Source of the DNA: Sipunculus nudus
Taxonomy: Eukaryota > Annelida > Sipuncula > Golfingiida > Sipunculidae
DNA: 64,000 nt
Assembly (NCBI GenBank): GCA_026874595.1
Contig: CM049315.1
Location: 61,191,389 to 61,255,388 of the forward strand
Direction: 5' to 3'
Part shown: piece after piece, positions 50,001 to 60,354 of the stretch
Numbering within the stretch: the stretch's first letter is position 1
Layout of the letters: every line of letters starts with the position of its first letter
Program-made: the position numbers and the translations under genes
The notes under the pieces: model-generated
Databases searched by the model: none
Told to the model about the DNA's origin: nothing
Seen by the model: the letters and a program-made list of their open reading frames with translations, nothing else

Positions 50001-50627
50001 GAACTGAGACCATTTGAACAAACTTCAGAAAGCACTACCCTAGGATCATTTCTGTGCGATATTAAACAATTTGGCCATATCATTTCAGAGAAGAAGTTAT
50101 TTGTAGACTTCAGTTTGATACGGGCACTGATGACCCCCGTACAAAAAAGGCAGAAGCAGATGGCGCCACCAATACCTCAATTTCAGATGTGACCAACATT
50201 GGCATAAAATTTGGTGATGATAGCTCAAGCCATTTCTGAGATTGTAATTTTAGTATGCTTTTTTGGACAGATGACTAAGTTCAACTTCCTGTAACTCGGC
50301 CAAAAATCACCGAACTTAAACCATTCGAACAAATTTGAGAGAGATTGTTCCAGAAATCATTTCTGTAAAATATTGGACAATTTGGCTGAACAGATTCGGA
50401 GAAGAAGATTTTTTAAGCTTTTTTAGCTTTTTCCCTATAAAATCTAAGAAAATGCAGTTAGCCAAAAAATAAGCAAAATCCTATAGAGTTTTTTAGATGA
50501 CTAATTTTAAGCATAAAATTTGATGATGCTAATTCTTGCCGTTTTCAAGATAGTATAGGTTAATGTACAGACGCCGGACGCCAGACGACACCACACCATC
50601 GCATAAGCTCACAGGTTCGCTAAAAAA
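47014..50627 (+). mobile_element. Family A element, copy A5 (3.6 kb), with an E module
   Basis: It starts CAAGGCCTACAGGCC and ends GCATAAGCTCACAGG plus TTCGCTAAAAAA. The E module 47186-48376 has units with perfect GGTGGCGCCACC at about 47620, 47776, 47907 and 48056 and closes with hairpin GTATCCGCAAAAC-TCT-GTTTTGACGGATAC. CTATAAATAG occurs at 48927 and 48989. It lies within LINE L1 (minus-strand LINE sequence on both sides). Confidence 0.85.
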
Positions 50628-51435
50628 TTTTTTTATTTTCTCCCAGAATTTTAAGTAAAATTCTATGGGTTCACCATCTGTCCCTGGGGTTTTTATTTTT
50701 ACTAAATGTTTTTATAATTTTTAATATCTCTTCTTCTGTGATATCTCTGTCCAGTAAATTTCTAGTACATTCATCTATCTTTTTTATATAAAAAGAACTA
50801 AAATCAATATTTTTTTATCAAGCACTTTGGAGCTATAAATATTTTGATAATAATTTTGCAGTTCCTCTAATAACAGGTTTGTATTTTCAATTTCTCCTCC
50901 ATCATTGGTACAAAGCTTGTAAAAAGCCATTTTATTGAAATTTCTTTTATCCAAATTAAAAAAATTCTTTGTTGGTTTTTCAGCATCTCCATACAAAGAT
51001 ATTTTGCTTCGATTAATGGCTCCAGCTGTTTTAAATTCAATTAATTTCTCAAATTTACTTTTCAGAATATTATATTGTTCTTTTGAAAATAAATCTCCAC
51101 CCTGTACTTTTGGCAATAATTTGAACATTTCTTTTCAACTGACAACATTTCATTTTTTATGAGGTGTTTTTTTTCTTATGTATATTTTATTGAGGCACAC
51201 CTGATTCCATACTTTACAGTATCCATTAATAAACTCTGTGTGTGGGTTTTCGTCTTTAACTGAATCAATATTTGAATTTATAGTATTAACATACTCTTCA
51301 TCATCCAAAAGAGAGCAGTTCAGCTTCCAAAAGCCAGAACCTCCTTTACTGACTGAAGTCTTAAGAGATAGTTGAACCGCTAAATTTGTACATGCTCAAC
51401 AAAAAATCTCAGACTAAGAATCTTAGGGGTTTAAA
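50628..51435 (-). pseudogene. LINE relic L1, piece with linker and start of the RT domain
   Basis: The minus-strand frames, in order, are SVSKGGSGFWKLNCSLLDDE (about 51355-51296), a stretch with FINGYCKVWN, then a frameshift into MFKLLPK...EKPTKNFFNLDKRNFNKMAFYKL (51128-50900) and, after further frame breaks, LLDRDITEEEILKIIKTF...PGTDGEPIEFY (about 50760-50665). These are the typical blocks from the end of the endonuclease to the first RT motif of LINE ORF2 proteins. The sequence stops at the A5 junction just after FYLKFWEKI. The catalytic FADD motif is absent. Confidence 0.85.
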
Positions 51436-52271
51436 CAAGGGACCCATGGGTCACGGCGCTCAGCTGTTCCTGATTGGACTATAAATGTATCACCATTGTG
51501 ATGCTATATTGAGTAGATAAAGCTTAGAATATCATGGTCATGTTGGTTTTTATAAAGGAATATAATGTAATATGTGAGTAAATGATATATGAAATAACCT
51601 GACTGATGGATTAATATGGAGTAAAATATAGTGGTTTATTTTTTATTTATTTGGGAGGGGTCAAAAAAGCAATTTATTTGAGCAAATATGAATGCAATGA
51701 CAGTATGCTAAGCAGTGGTATAATGATGATAAGGCTATTTGTTGAAGGATCTATAGTGTATGGAAAACTGCAAGAGTTCAATTTGACAGATAAAAGGTTA
51801 TAATTAACTATACTGATGAGGGGATTTATGAATTTGTGACTGTATGACATAATATCTTGACAAGATCGGTCTTGACAAGGTGCATTATTTTGATGCCCCT
51901 CACGTCTACATATTACACAATATTGACATAATTTCTGGCATGTGCATAGGTACCTATGGACAAATGGTCAACAGTACTGAACCACCTGGAAGGTTAAAAT
52001 CTTAAAAATATGATGAAATGTAGATAATGTTTGAGAGGAAGAGGTAATCTGGGCCATGGTTGGTTTATATGATTGTAGAAAATGTTGCAAATAATATTTG
52101 AGACCTGACCATGCCTTTCCATTGGTTACCTTTTTGATAAGCTGTTGACAGTTCAACAGTTTACACATTTATCTGATGAGATCCAATTTATTTGGTAAAC
52201 CTTTTTTATCGATTTTATGATATGTATACAGTTGCCATAACGTCCTCATTCCACAGGTGCAATGACTTGAT

Positions 52272-52292
52272 GGGGGGGGGGGGGGGGGGGGG
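52272..52292 (+). repeat. Poly-G tract (21 G)
   Basis: Twenty-one G in a row, followed by AGGGG. It lies inside C3. Confidence 0.95.
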
Positions 52293-52810
52293 AGGGGTGT
52301 TGTGTTATGATCAGAGTTACAATGCCTCTGTCTCTCTGTAGATATTTTCTTTAATTATTAAATTTTATGCTATAGCCATAGAACTATTGTTCACAGTGCC
52401 AAGGAGCAAAGCCTCAGTGGGATGAAGAAGGGGATGGTGAGAGTTACAACACCCTTGCATATACATACAGGATATGAAATTTAATTCAACAGTGCTTATA
52501 AAAAAAAGTTTATTCATGAACATTAAATATTTAAAACAGAAAGAAAGATGGAGAAACAAAGCAAATAATTTTGTTCCCCATTCTACTGAGCCAAGAAAAA
52601 ATTAACAATATTTGCATTTATTCCTTTTTTTCATTACATAATTTTAATCCAAGTTTCTGAATGTTACTATAAATTTACAGTATAACATACATGTGATTGT
52701 GAATATTTCAGTTGATTCACATTTCTAAATTGCATCAACATTTATAGCTAATGTATCTAGTTTATAGTACCTGTCAACAGAATGGGATGGAGGGAGCAAG
52801 GGAGGCAATT

Positions 52811-52851
52811 AGGGAGGGAGGGAGGGAGGGAGGGAGAGAGAGAGAGAGAGA
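52811..52851 (+). repeat. (AGGG)n then (AG)n microsatellite
   Basis: Six AGGG repeats pass into AG repeats. The G-runs could form a quadruplex. B1 has only an (AG)n run at the same position (about 7840), so the AGGG expansion is specific to this copy. Confidence 0.9.
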
Positions 52852-55334
52852 CCCAACCTGACCCAGACACTCACAGTGGCAGTAGGTCACACTTGAAGGT
52901 GTTATGTAACTGCCTAGTACACTGCATTTATACTGATCTGATGCAAACAATGAAGACATGGTACCTGGAAACTTGAATAAAATCTACAGTTTTTGATCAA
53001 TTGGTTTCAAATTTCAGATTTAAACAGATGAAATGTTAATGTGTACATGCTGTGAAAATTATATCCACAGCACTAACAGGAAAAATTTGAATATTTATAT
53101 TTTTTAAATGGTATCAGGAAAAAAAGAAAAGTATTCTCAGCTATAAAACTAATACATGTGTTAAAATTAATCCAAGGGTCAAAACACCCAATATATCATA
53201 CCAGGAGCAAACTGGAGTTGGGAATGTTTAATTTTATGAACTGAAATAAAGGACCAGCAATATAAATTTTGATTATTTAGCCAGTCTCATGTAACAACTG
53301 ATACAACCATGAGTTATAAGTCAAACAAATTAAAATCTTTAATGAACACTTGTCTGAGTAATATTTTAAATTTTTGACATATTTATTTATTATTTTAATT
53401 TTGTAATAAATATAAACCAACAATTTAAAGACCTGGAAAAGACCTGGAAATTTAGATTAATTTAATATAATCAACTGCATCCTTGTCTATCATTATCTTG
53501 CTTCATATAATCCCTAATAGTAAACAACAATTTATTTTAATTATTTATTTTTCATTTTTATGGTTGAAATGAAAAATACCCAATGGTGACTGCACGGTGT
53601 TATTTGAAATACAATTTTGGCCATCCATGGAAGATCCATAAATGATCAGTAATTGCAAGGTAATCCCCTGTAACTCATTAACTATAAATTCCTTTTCCAT
53701 TTATTTTTTTAAGTTCTTATCATAAACCAAATATTAAAAAAAAAAAGTTTATTGTTATGTTTATGGCCTTACAAATACTAGTGGAGGGGGTTGGACAGTT
53801 AGATCCAGTTGAAGCCACCCAAGAGCTGGCTGGCTGCAGAGTGCCTCGCTTCAAGCATGCATAATTGGCCTGAAAGGTCAATGTGGGGACATAAAAGAGG
53901 GGCTTCAGTACAGCCAAGGTGTGATATGGTCTCATAAAAACTTTCATAAAAGCTAGTTTTTGACCAATTCCTTTTATAACTTCAGAATTTAGAAGCTTAA
54001 ATCCTTACCAGTGCAAGATATGAAAATTAAATCAACAGTGCTTACAGGGAAAAAACATGCCATGGCCAAAGTTGGGCAAAATTTAAGGTACTGATTTTAT
54101 ATTTATGCTAATAACTTATTGAATTTGAAAAATTCAGAACTAATTTTGGGAATACAATTGAATCTTGATTAAATAATGTTATATCCCTGGCAAAAAAAGT
54201 CTACCTTCAGCAATTTTCATGTTAAGAGAGTAAATATATTTCTTGATTTTTTACAAAGTGCATTATGGTTGGGCCTAGAACTTAAAACAATTACACGATA
54301 CTGACATCATTTCTGGCATATGCATAGCGAATGTATAGAAAAATATGTATATTATATATTATCAAAGTCAGATCAGTGGTTTTGATATTAGGCAATCTTA
54401 AAGTGTAACAATGGGGTTTTAATGGAAAAATGAAGTTTTTTCTTAATATCTCGAAGGAATGCAGTCCTAGTGACCAAACTTTTAGTATGGTAGAGGATTT
54501 GGGGGACATCTAACTGTATGCAAAATTTAAGGAACTTAGAGCTGAAGCTGGGGAGCTGAGCTCTAGTAAACTGCATAACACTAGCTTGGTGTAAACAATA
54601 TATGACATGGTGCTTTAAAACTTGAATAAAATCTACAGTTTTTGATCAACTGGTTTCAAATTTTTTGTTTTAACAGTTGAAATGGTAACAAAAACATGCT
54701 TTGAAAATTAAATCCACAGCAGTTACAGGAAAAAAACGTGCCATGGTCAAACTTGGGCAAAATTTAAGGTACCAATTTTATATTTTTGCCAATTTTTAAA
54801 AAAATTTAACAGATTTTGATCTAATTTTTGGTATACAATTCAATTTTGATTATTTAAAGTAGTATTACTGAAAAAAAAATTCCTACCTTTAACACTTTTG
54901 GTCTTAAGTGACAAAATATCTTTCCTCATTTTTTTACAAAGTCCATTATATTTGGGCCCATAACTTTTTTAAATTAAATAATACTGACTTAATTTCTGGC
55001 ATGTACATAGGAACCATACAGAGGAATATTTATGGTAAAAATGAAGAAAACCAGATGAGTGGTTTTGATATTAGGCAGTCCTGAAGTGTGAAAAAAGATT
55101 TCTAATAAAAAATAGAGGTTTTTCCTTAATGTCTCGAAGGAACGAAGTCATATTGACCCAATTTTTGGCATGGTAGGAGATTTTGGGGACATCTAACTGT
55201 ATGCCGAATTTCAGATTCGTAGGTCGAACGGTGTCAAAACGTGCCAGTCTTACGGACGGACATCCAGACGGACGGACGACGGACAATGGACCACGACTAT
55301 AGCTCAGATGACTTATAGTCAGCTGAGCTAAAAA

Positions 55335-55591
55335 TAATTCAGTCTACTTGATGCAGGGGTTGGGTTAGAATGGTTCCATGTGTACTCTCTCTTATTTGGA
55401 TTTAAGTATCTCCACACATTTTCTATACTTTGGCTGCTACACCAATCGTTACATATTTTCCTCGACTGTTTGTGTGTGATTCTTTGGCTACCTAATTTAT
55501 CTTTATCTTGCTCCATAACCAAATTAAATTAACCGGCTAATATACATTTCTCATTTCCTAAAGCATCCATTTTCTCCAACATTTGTTGAAA
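55335..55591 (-). pseudogene. LINE relic L1, endonuclease C-terminal piece
   Basis: The minus-strand frame reads FQQMLEKMD and EKCILAG, then after a stop QDKDKLGSQRITHKQS, IENVWRYLNPNKREYTW and SSRLNYF. This is the second half of the apurinic-type endonuclease domain of LINE ORF2. The expected GDFN motif appears as G-stop-FN, so the copy is inactive. The frame continues across A6 from the piece at 61626. Confidence 0.85.
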
Positions 55592-56722
55592 CAAGGCCTA
55601 CAGGCCTAATGCGAACCTGTGCAATGAGATTACACCAGGTATAATGCTTCAATGCTGGACCATTACTTTTCAAGAACATGTGTAACATGTATATGAACAA
55701 TGCAAGTACTAAACAATGAGAACAAGAAACAATTAAACAAACATCACTGCTGCAATTCTGGCATGGGTGCACATGACACGAAAACTAGAATATGGGTAGT
55801 CAACAAGCGACTGTGTATCCACCAAAATCAGAGTGGGAAAGGTGAAGTGAGGCATGGATTGAGTGGCAAGGGGAAACAGAGTGAGGTGTGTTGCATAATA
55901 GCCTGGATGTCTGCAGCCGAAATGTGTATGTAGGTTGCGCCACCTACCACAAAATCCAGAATTAAGCTATCCAAGATGTATAAACATGCAAAATTTTAGG
56001 CAGATAAGTCAAACCACTACTGAGATATGAGTGATTTTAGCCCATGGCAGACAAACAGATGGATGCTGCGCAAAAATGGTGGCAGGTGGTGCCATCAGTT
56101 TTGCGTATGATAAAGAGCTATGTGAGATCTAATTTTTGCCCAATCGGTCAAATGGTTCCTGAGATATGAGCTTGGATGTCTGCAGCTTAAACTTGAATGT
56201 AGGTGGCACCACCTGTCATAAAATCAAGAAAGCTGTCCAGGATGTATACACACGCAAAATTTCAGGTGGATAAGTCCAACCAATGCAGAGATATGAGTGT
56301 TTCTATCCCAAGGCAGATGAACAGATGGACGCTGTGCAAAAATAGTTGCAGGTGCGACACAAGTTTAGTGTATATTATAAAGCTTTCCAAGGGCTACATT
56401 TGTGCAAAATCTTTAGCCTTATCGGTCAAATGGTTCCCGAGATATGTGGGTTTATGTGTGGAAACAGACGCACGAATGGATGCTGGGCAGAGAGGAAAGG
56501 TCAGAGGTCAACCAAAAATGAAGGCGCATCAGTTCACATGTGACCGATCATAATTCCAAATTTTAAAAAATTCTGCCCAGTGGTTATGGAATAGTTCTCT
56601 GGAAACCTATGCGGGGATGGCGGCAGCGTCGGCGTCCGACTGAAAACATAGTATCCACAAAACCCTGTTTTAAGCAGATACAATGATTGTAGCTGGCACT
56701 ACCAGTCTTTATACAATGAAGA

Positions 56723-57403
56723 ACAGAACAGAACAGAACACAACAGAACAGAACTTTATTCAGGAAAAAGGCCTCAGGCCCAAAGTTCCAAACATTTCAA
56801 TAAATATTCAATTTAAAAAGTACATAAATCCAATGGAAGGTAGCAGTCTTATATTTTCTAGTAAACACTGCCATTTACACAAGTAAAAGAACTGCATACC
56901 TACATACATATAAATCTGTTTTGCCATCATCTGTGAGGATAAACATAATTACATTTCAATAAACAGTCAGTTCAAAAATTACGACAATATAATGTTAAGT
57001 AACAGTCTTAAAATGACTAATCAATCGTGCCAAAAACACATGTAACATTATTGCACACCTTAGTACACAATGAATCTATTGTGCTGTCAACAGTGAGTAC
57101 TGTTTAAAATACATAATTCAACCATCTATCATTTTACGTCTCCTCAAAAACGAATTAAACACATATGCAGCAACTTTTGATATTTCAAATGGATTATCTA
57201 AATTAAATAATTTTATAAAATTTTGTTCACTTGGATAATGCAAGTCTTGTCTAATATATTTTAACCTCAAATCGTGATATAATTTACACTCTTGCATAAA
57301 GTGAGCTTCATCCTCAACAATATTGAATCCATAGCATAAACAATATTTACAGATCCTTTCTTCACGAGAAATGTTTTTATGGCGGGCCCATTTCTATAGC
57401 TAA
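56723..57403 (-). mobile_element. 5'-truncated LINE (L2 copy): ORF2 C-terminus, 3' UTR and (GTTCT)n tail
   Basis: Read from 57403 down, the frame gives SREERICKYC, then EDEAHFMQECKLYHDLRLKY and VFNSFLRRRK. This is the Cys-X2-Cys...His-X4-Cys zinc-knuckle-like C-terminus common to invertebrate LINE ORF2 proteins. A long 3' UTR ends with GGCCTGAGGCC, an AATAAAG-like signal and a tail of GTTCT repeats (GAACA repeats on the plus strand, about 56723-56752). The 14-bp duplication TTATACAATGAAGA flanks it (56709-56722 and 57404-57417). It is a textbook target-primed insertion into A6, and so younger than A6. Confidence 0.88.
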
Positions 57404-58704
57404 TTATACAATGAAGAGATATATACATGTGCCAAATGTCAGCCTGATATGTCAAACCCCTCCTGTGAAATAAGCAGGGACATACACTGTGCAAAAATTA
57501 TTGTAGGTGGAACCACCAATCTTGTACACTATAAAGCTAACCGATATGTATAAACATGCCCAATTTTAGGCTGATGTATCAAATTCCTCTGTAGAAATAA
57601 GCAGGTGCATACACTGCAAAAGTCAATGTAGGCTGCACTACCTGTCTTGTAAATGAGAATATCATCAAAGACGCATAGACAGGTCAAAATATCAGTCCAA
57701 TACATCAAACTTCCCCAGAGTTTGATGCACTGGGCTGACAAGGCTTAGGTGATTAAGGCAGTTGCCCCCGAGTGACCTTTGACAAATTGCTGCCTCAAGC
57801 TACTGCACTGAGTGAACTCTTGACCTGCACCTGGCTAGACTGAGTGAACTTTTGACCTGTACCTGGCTGCACTGAGTGAACTCGACCTGTTGCATAATCT
57901 GACACAGTTGGCAGTCTGCCAAAGCTATAAATAGATTCAGGCTGAACTTTGGTGCCAAATATGATGCAGTGAGCATAGTAGCTATAAATAGAAAAGCTAT
58001 AAATAGAATGCAGCTACTGCACTGAGTGAACTCTTGACCTGTACCTGGCTGCACTTCTTACAATCCTGGCACTGTGCCAAAACTATTTATAGAGCTGACA
58101 TCATCTTGGCTTATGGCCAACATCAAGGCACTGGCAATCTGTCAATGGTAAACCAAGTGCTGCCATCTGTAGAAAAATATGGTCCCTACTTGAAATAACT
58201 TTGAAATTTATTTTCCCAATACAAAATGCTTTTCAGCTGACTTTTTTATAAAAAAAGAAATCAGAAATATATGTAAAATTATTATGGATGCATACTGAAT
58301 GCAAAATTAAAATACAGATATATCTCATTGATGGCAAATTCTTGAATTAAGTTGAGTAGGGATACCAATAATTTATAATCCAAGTACAGTTGTCTTTATA
58401 TAGCCACAGAGAGCTGAATATCCATGATTGTTACATTGCCTGGTATGATGAATAACTTAAACCATAAATCTAAATTTTGTAAAAGCTTTTAAAAAAACCT
58501 TCTTGTCAATATTAACCAAAGATAACCTGAAATCTAAATGTCTAGTGGCATGATGTGATAGATCCTGATAAACTGGTGCCAGGCTTGCTGCAGTCTTGCA
58601 GCGCTGACATTTATATAGTAAACAATACAAGCGCTGCAGCCTCTGGCGGGGAGAGTCTATACTTTCTAAGTTTGTACGGATCCGTACAGACCCTCAAACA
58701 CGTA

Positions 58705-59926
58705 CAGTGGAACCCCACAATTACGACCACCCTGGGGACTGAGCAAAGTGGTCGTAATTTGGGGGTGGTCCTATTTGTGAAACTCTTACCGTGGTCGCAT
58801 ATAACACGCTGATATTTAATGTGTATCAGAGTTTATCTATTACATATTTTTAATGTGAATTATAACAAAATATTTTACTTAGCGGAGGACACTTATTATG
58901 AATTTTATGTGTGTGAGTGTAGCTGAACATATTTATTCATGATAAAAATTTATATATACATGTACACATACGTAGTGACTGATGATTAACAAATAATAAC
59001 ACTTAGGCAATACGATTACAAGCTACTGAATGCATATTGAATATAATACGTGTCTGTCATATATTTAGCCTTCCGCTTGAGTATATATTGCGTGCACTTG
59101 AGTTTTCCAGACGCTAAACTGCTGAGCCATTTGGTTCTGACTGCGCGTGTTGTTGCCGCCTTGATTAACGCCACTTTATCCTTCAAGAAGAGCTCTTTCA
59201 GAGTCCTAACAGCAAGCAATTTAAATGCAAACTTAACCAGTAGAGAAATAAACTGACAACGATCTGTCAGAAAAGGCAAGATAATGTGAGGGATTTTCCC
59301 CCCATGCAAGCTTTATTTATACATTTTACTGACTGCTCAATACCCAGTATCAGTAAGGTATGAACACATTTAGGATTAACTAGGTCGTTAATTTTACCAG
59401 TGAGGATCGAACAATATGTGATGAGTTGAAATATTGCCCGCAACCCCACACTTAGGGTAGCTGTATAATACAGGTGATCACTGAGGGGCAATTAGCATCT
59501 GACCCCAGGTCAGACCGGCTCATTAAGTAATCAGGCCGATGGTTACCCTCTTTGATCTATAACCTACACCTCAACGAGTCTCAGCGAAGACACCGAGTCG
59601 GGAAGATATGCGGGACCAGATTAACACTCGGGTTAAGATTAAAAACCTTGTTACCCGCTTTGATCTTTCGTTAAGGCGCCTGTGACAAGACGCAGCCATT
59701 GACTCGTGACAAATGTTGTTTCAGTACTTCTCGGCGGTGGTCGCATTAACGGGGTCGCATTAGCGCTGGGGCCAGGAAATCTGGTCGTTATTCTGAATTC
59801 AGGGGTGGTCTTAATTTTGAGTCAGTTTTAAACATAAATAAACTAAAAAAATTCGGGACCAAGCAAAATGGTCGTAATTGTGGGGTGGTCGCAATTATGG
59901 GGTGGTCACAAGGCGGGGTTCCACTG
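58705..59926. mobile_element. pogo/Tigger-like non-autonomous DNA transposon (1222 bp)
   Basis: The ends are inverted: CAGTGGAACCCC at 58705 and GGGGTTCCACTG ending at 59926, each flanked by TA (58703-58704 and 59927-59928). Subterminal repeats with GTGGTCGTAATT occur several times at both ends in inverted arrangement. CAGTGGAACC ends with a TA duplication are typical of the pogo/Tigger branch of Tc1/mariner. The interior (58800-59800) has no intact transposase. It sits within the 58586-60547 insertion. Confidence 0.85.
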
Positions 59927-59979
59927 TATATGCCTTGTGAAGCGTGAGGACACCAAACAAACCCCACATATTATAATTG

Positions 59980-60354
59980 TTACAGATGCTTAGACTCTGT
60001 TGGGACCAAAACTTTTGCTGGATGATCAGCATTAATAAAGTATGGGCACTTATTCTGGATGAAGTCAGATATTGCTTCGTCTCCGTCTGGCCGATGGTGC
60101 TTTCCAGTTGGAACAACCAATAGGAAATTAGCATCATTGACAACACGCAATGTATGATTGGAAGGATGCTTAGGAAAATTTGGTCTATCCCAGTGCATGG
60201 CAGTGGCATTCCTGGGAAAAGCCCCCCTGAATTTATCTTTTGCATAGATTGCCCACCTAATTTGCATGGGATTCCTTTTCCGGCGGTGTCCAGTTGGCAT
60301 GCAACAACTGAACCCCGGCAGTTCAAAGGATAAAAAACATTTACAGGCGCACAT
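59980..60354 (-). CDS. Unrecognised 124-residue open frame in the 58586-60547 insertion
   Basis: The frame runs from an ATG at 60354 to a stop at 59980. It is rich in Pro, His, Arg and Asn (for example GHRRKRNPMQIRWAIYAKDK) and has two central Trp residues. It has no signal peptide and no membrane segment. A second overlapping frame (60326-59895) is longer but of lower complexity and extends into the pogo-like end. I do not recognise a family. It may be a fragment of the protein of the host transposon or a captured exon; a chance frame cannot be excluded. Confidence 0.3.
   Translation of the reverse strand: MCACKCFLSFELPGFSCCMPTGHRRKRNPMQIRWAIYAKDKFRGAFPRNATAMHWDRPNFPKHPSNHTLRVVNDANFLLVVPTGKHHRPDGDEAISDFIQNKCPYFINADHPAKVLVPTESKHL

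Larger units (their letters stand above)
51436..55334 (+). mobile_element. Family C/B element, copy C3 (3.9 kb)
   Basis: It starts CAAGGGACCCATGGGTC plus ACGGCGCTCAGCTG and ends with a GGAC microsatellite (55253-55280) and CTATAGCTCAGATGAC...GTCAGCTGAGCTAAAA. The 51480-52770 part has no match elsewhere in the window; from 52770 the B and C bodies follow. It splits LINE L1: endonuclease sequence lies to its right and linker/RT sequence to its left, both minus strand. Confidence 0.8.

Noticed and set aside
55785-56683. Family E as a strictly separate element inserted into family A each time
   Set aside because: In A3 and A5 the sequence before E also differs from A1, and in A2 the E start forms the outer end, so E behaves as a replaceable module; I left it as a module instead of claiming independent insertions.
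59895-60326. 143-residue minus-strand frame as the real product of the 58586-60547 insertion
   Set aside because: It runs into the end of the pogo-like element, which inserted later, so its C-terminus cannot be original; the overlapping 124-residue frame is preferred, though weakly.
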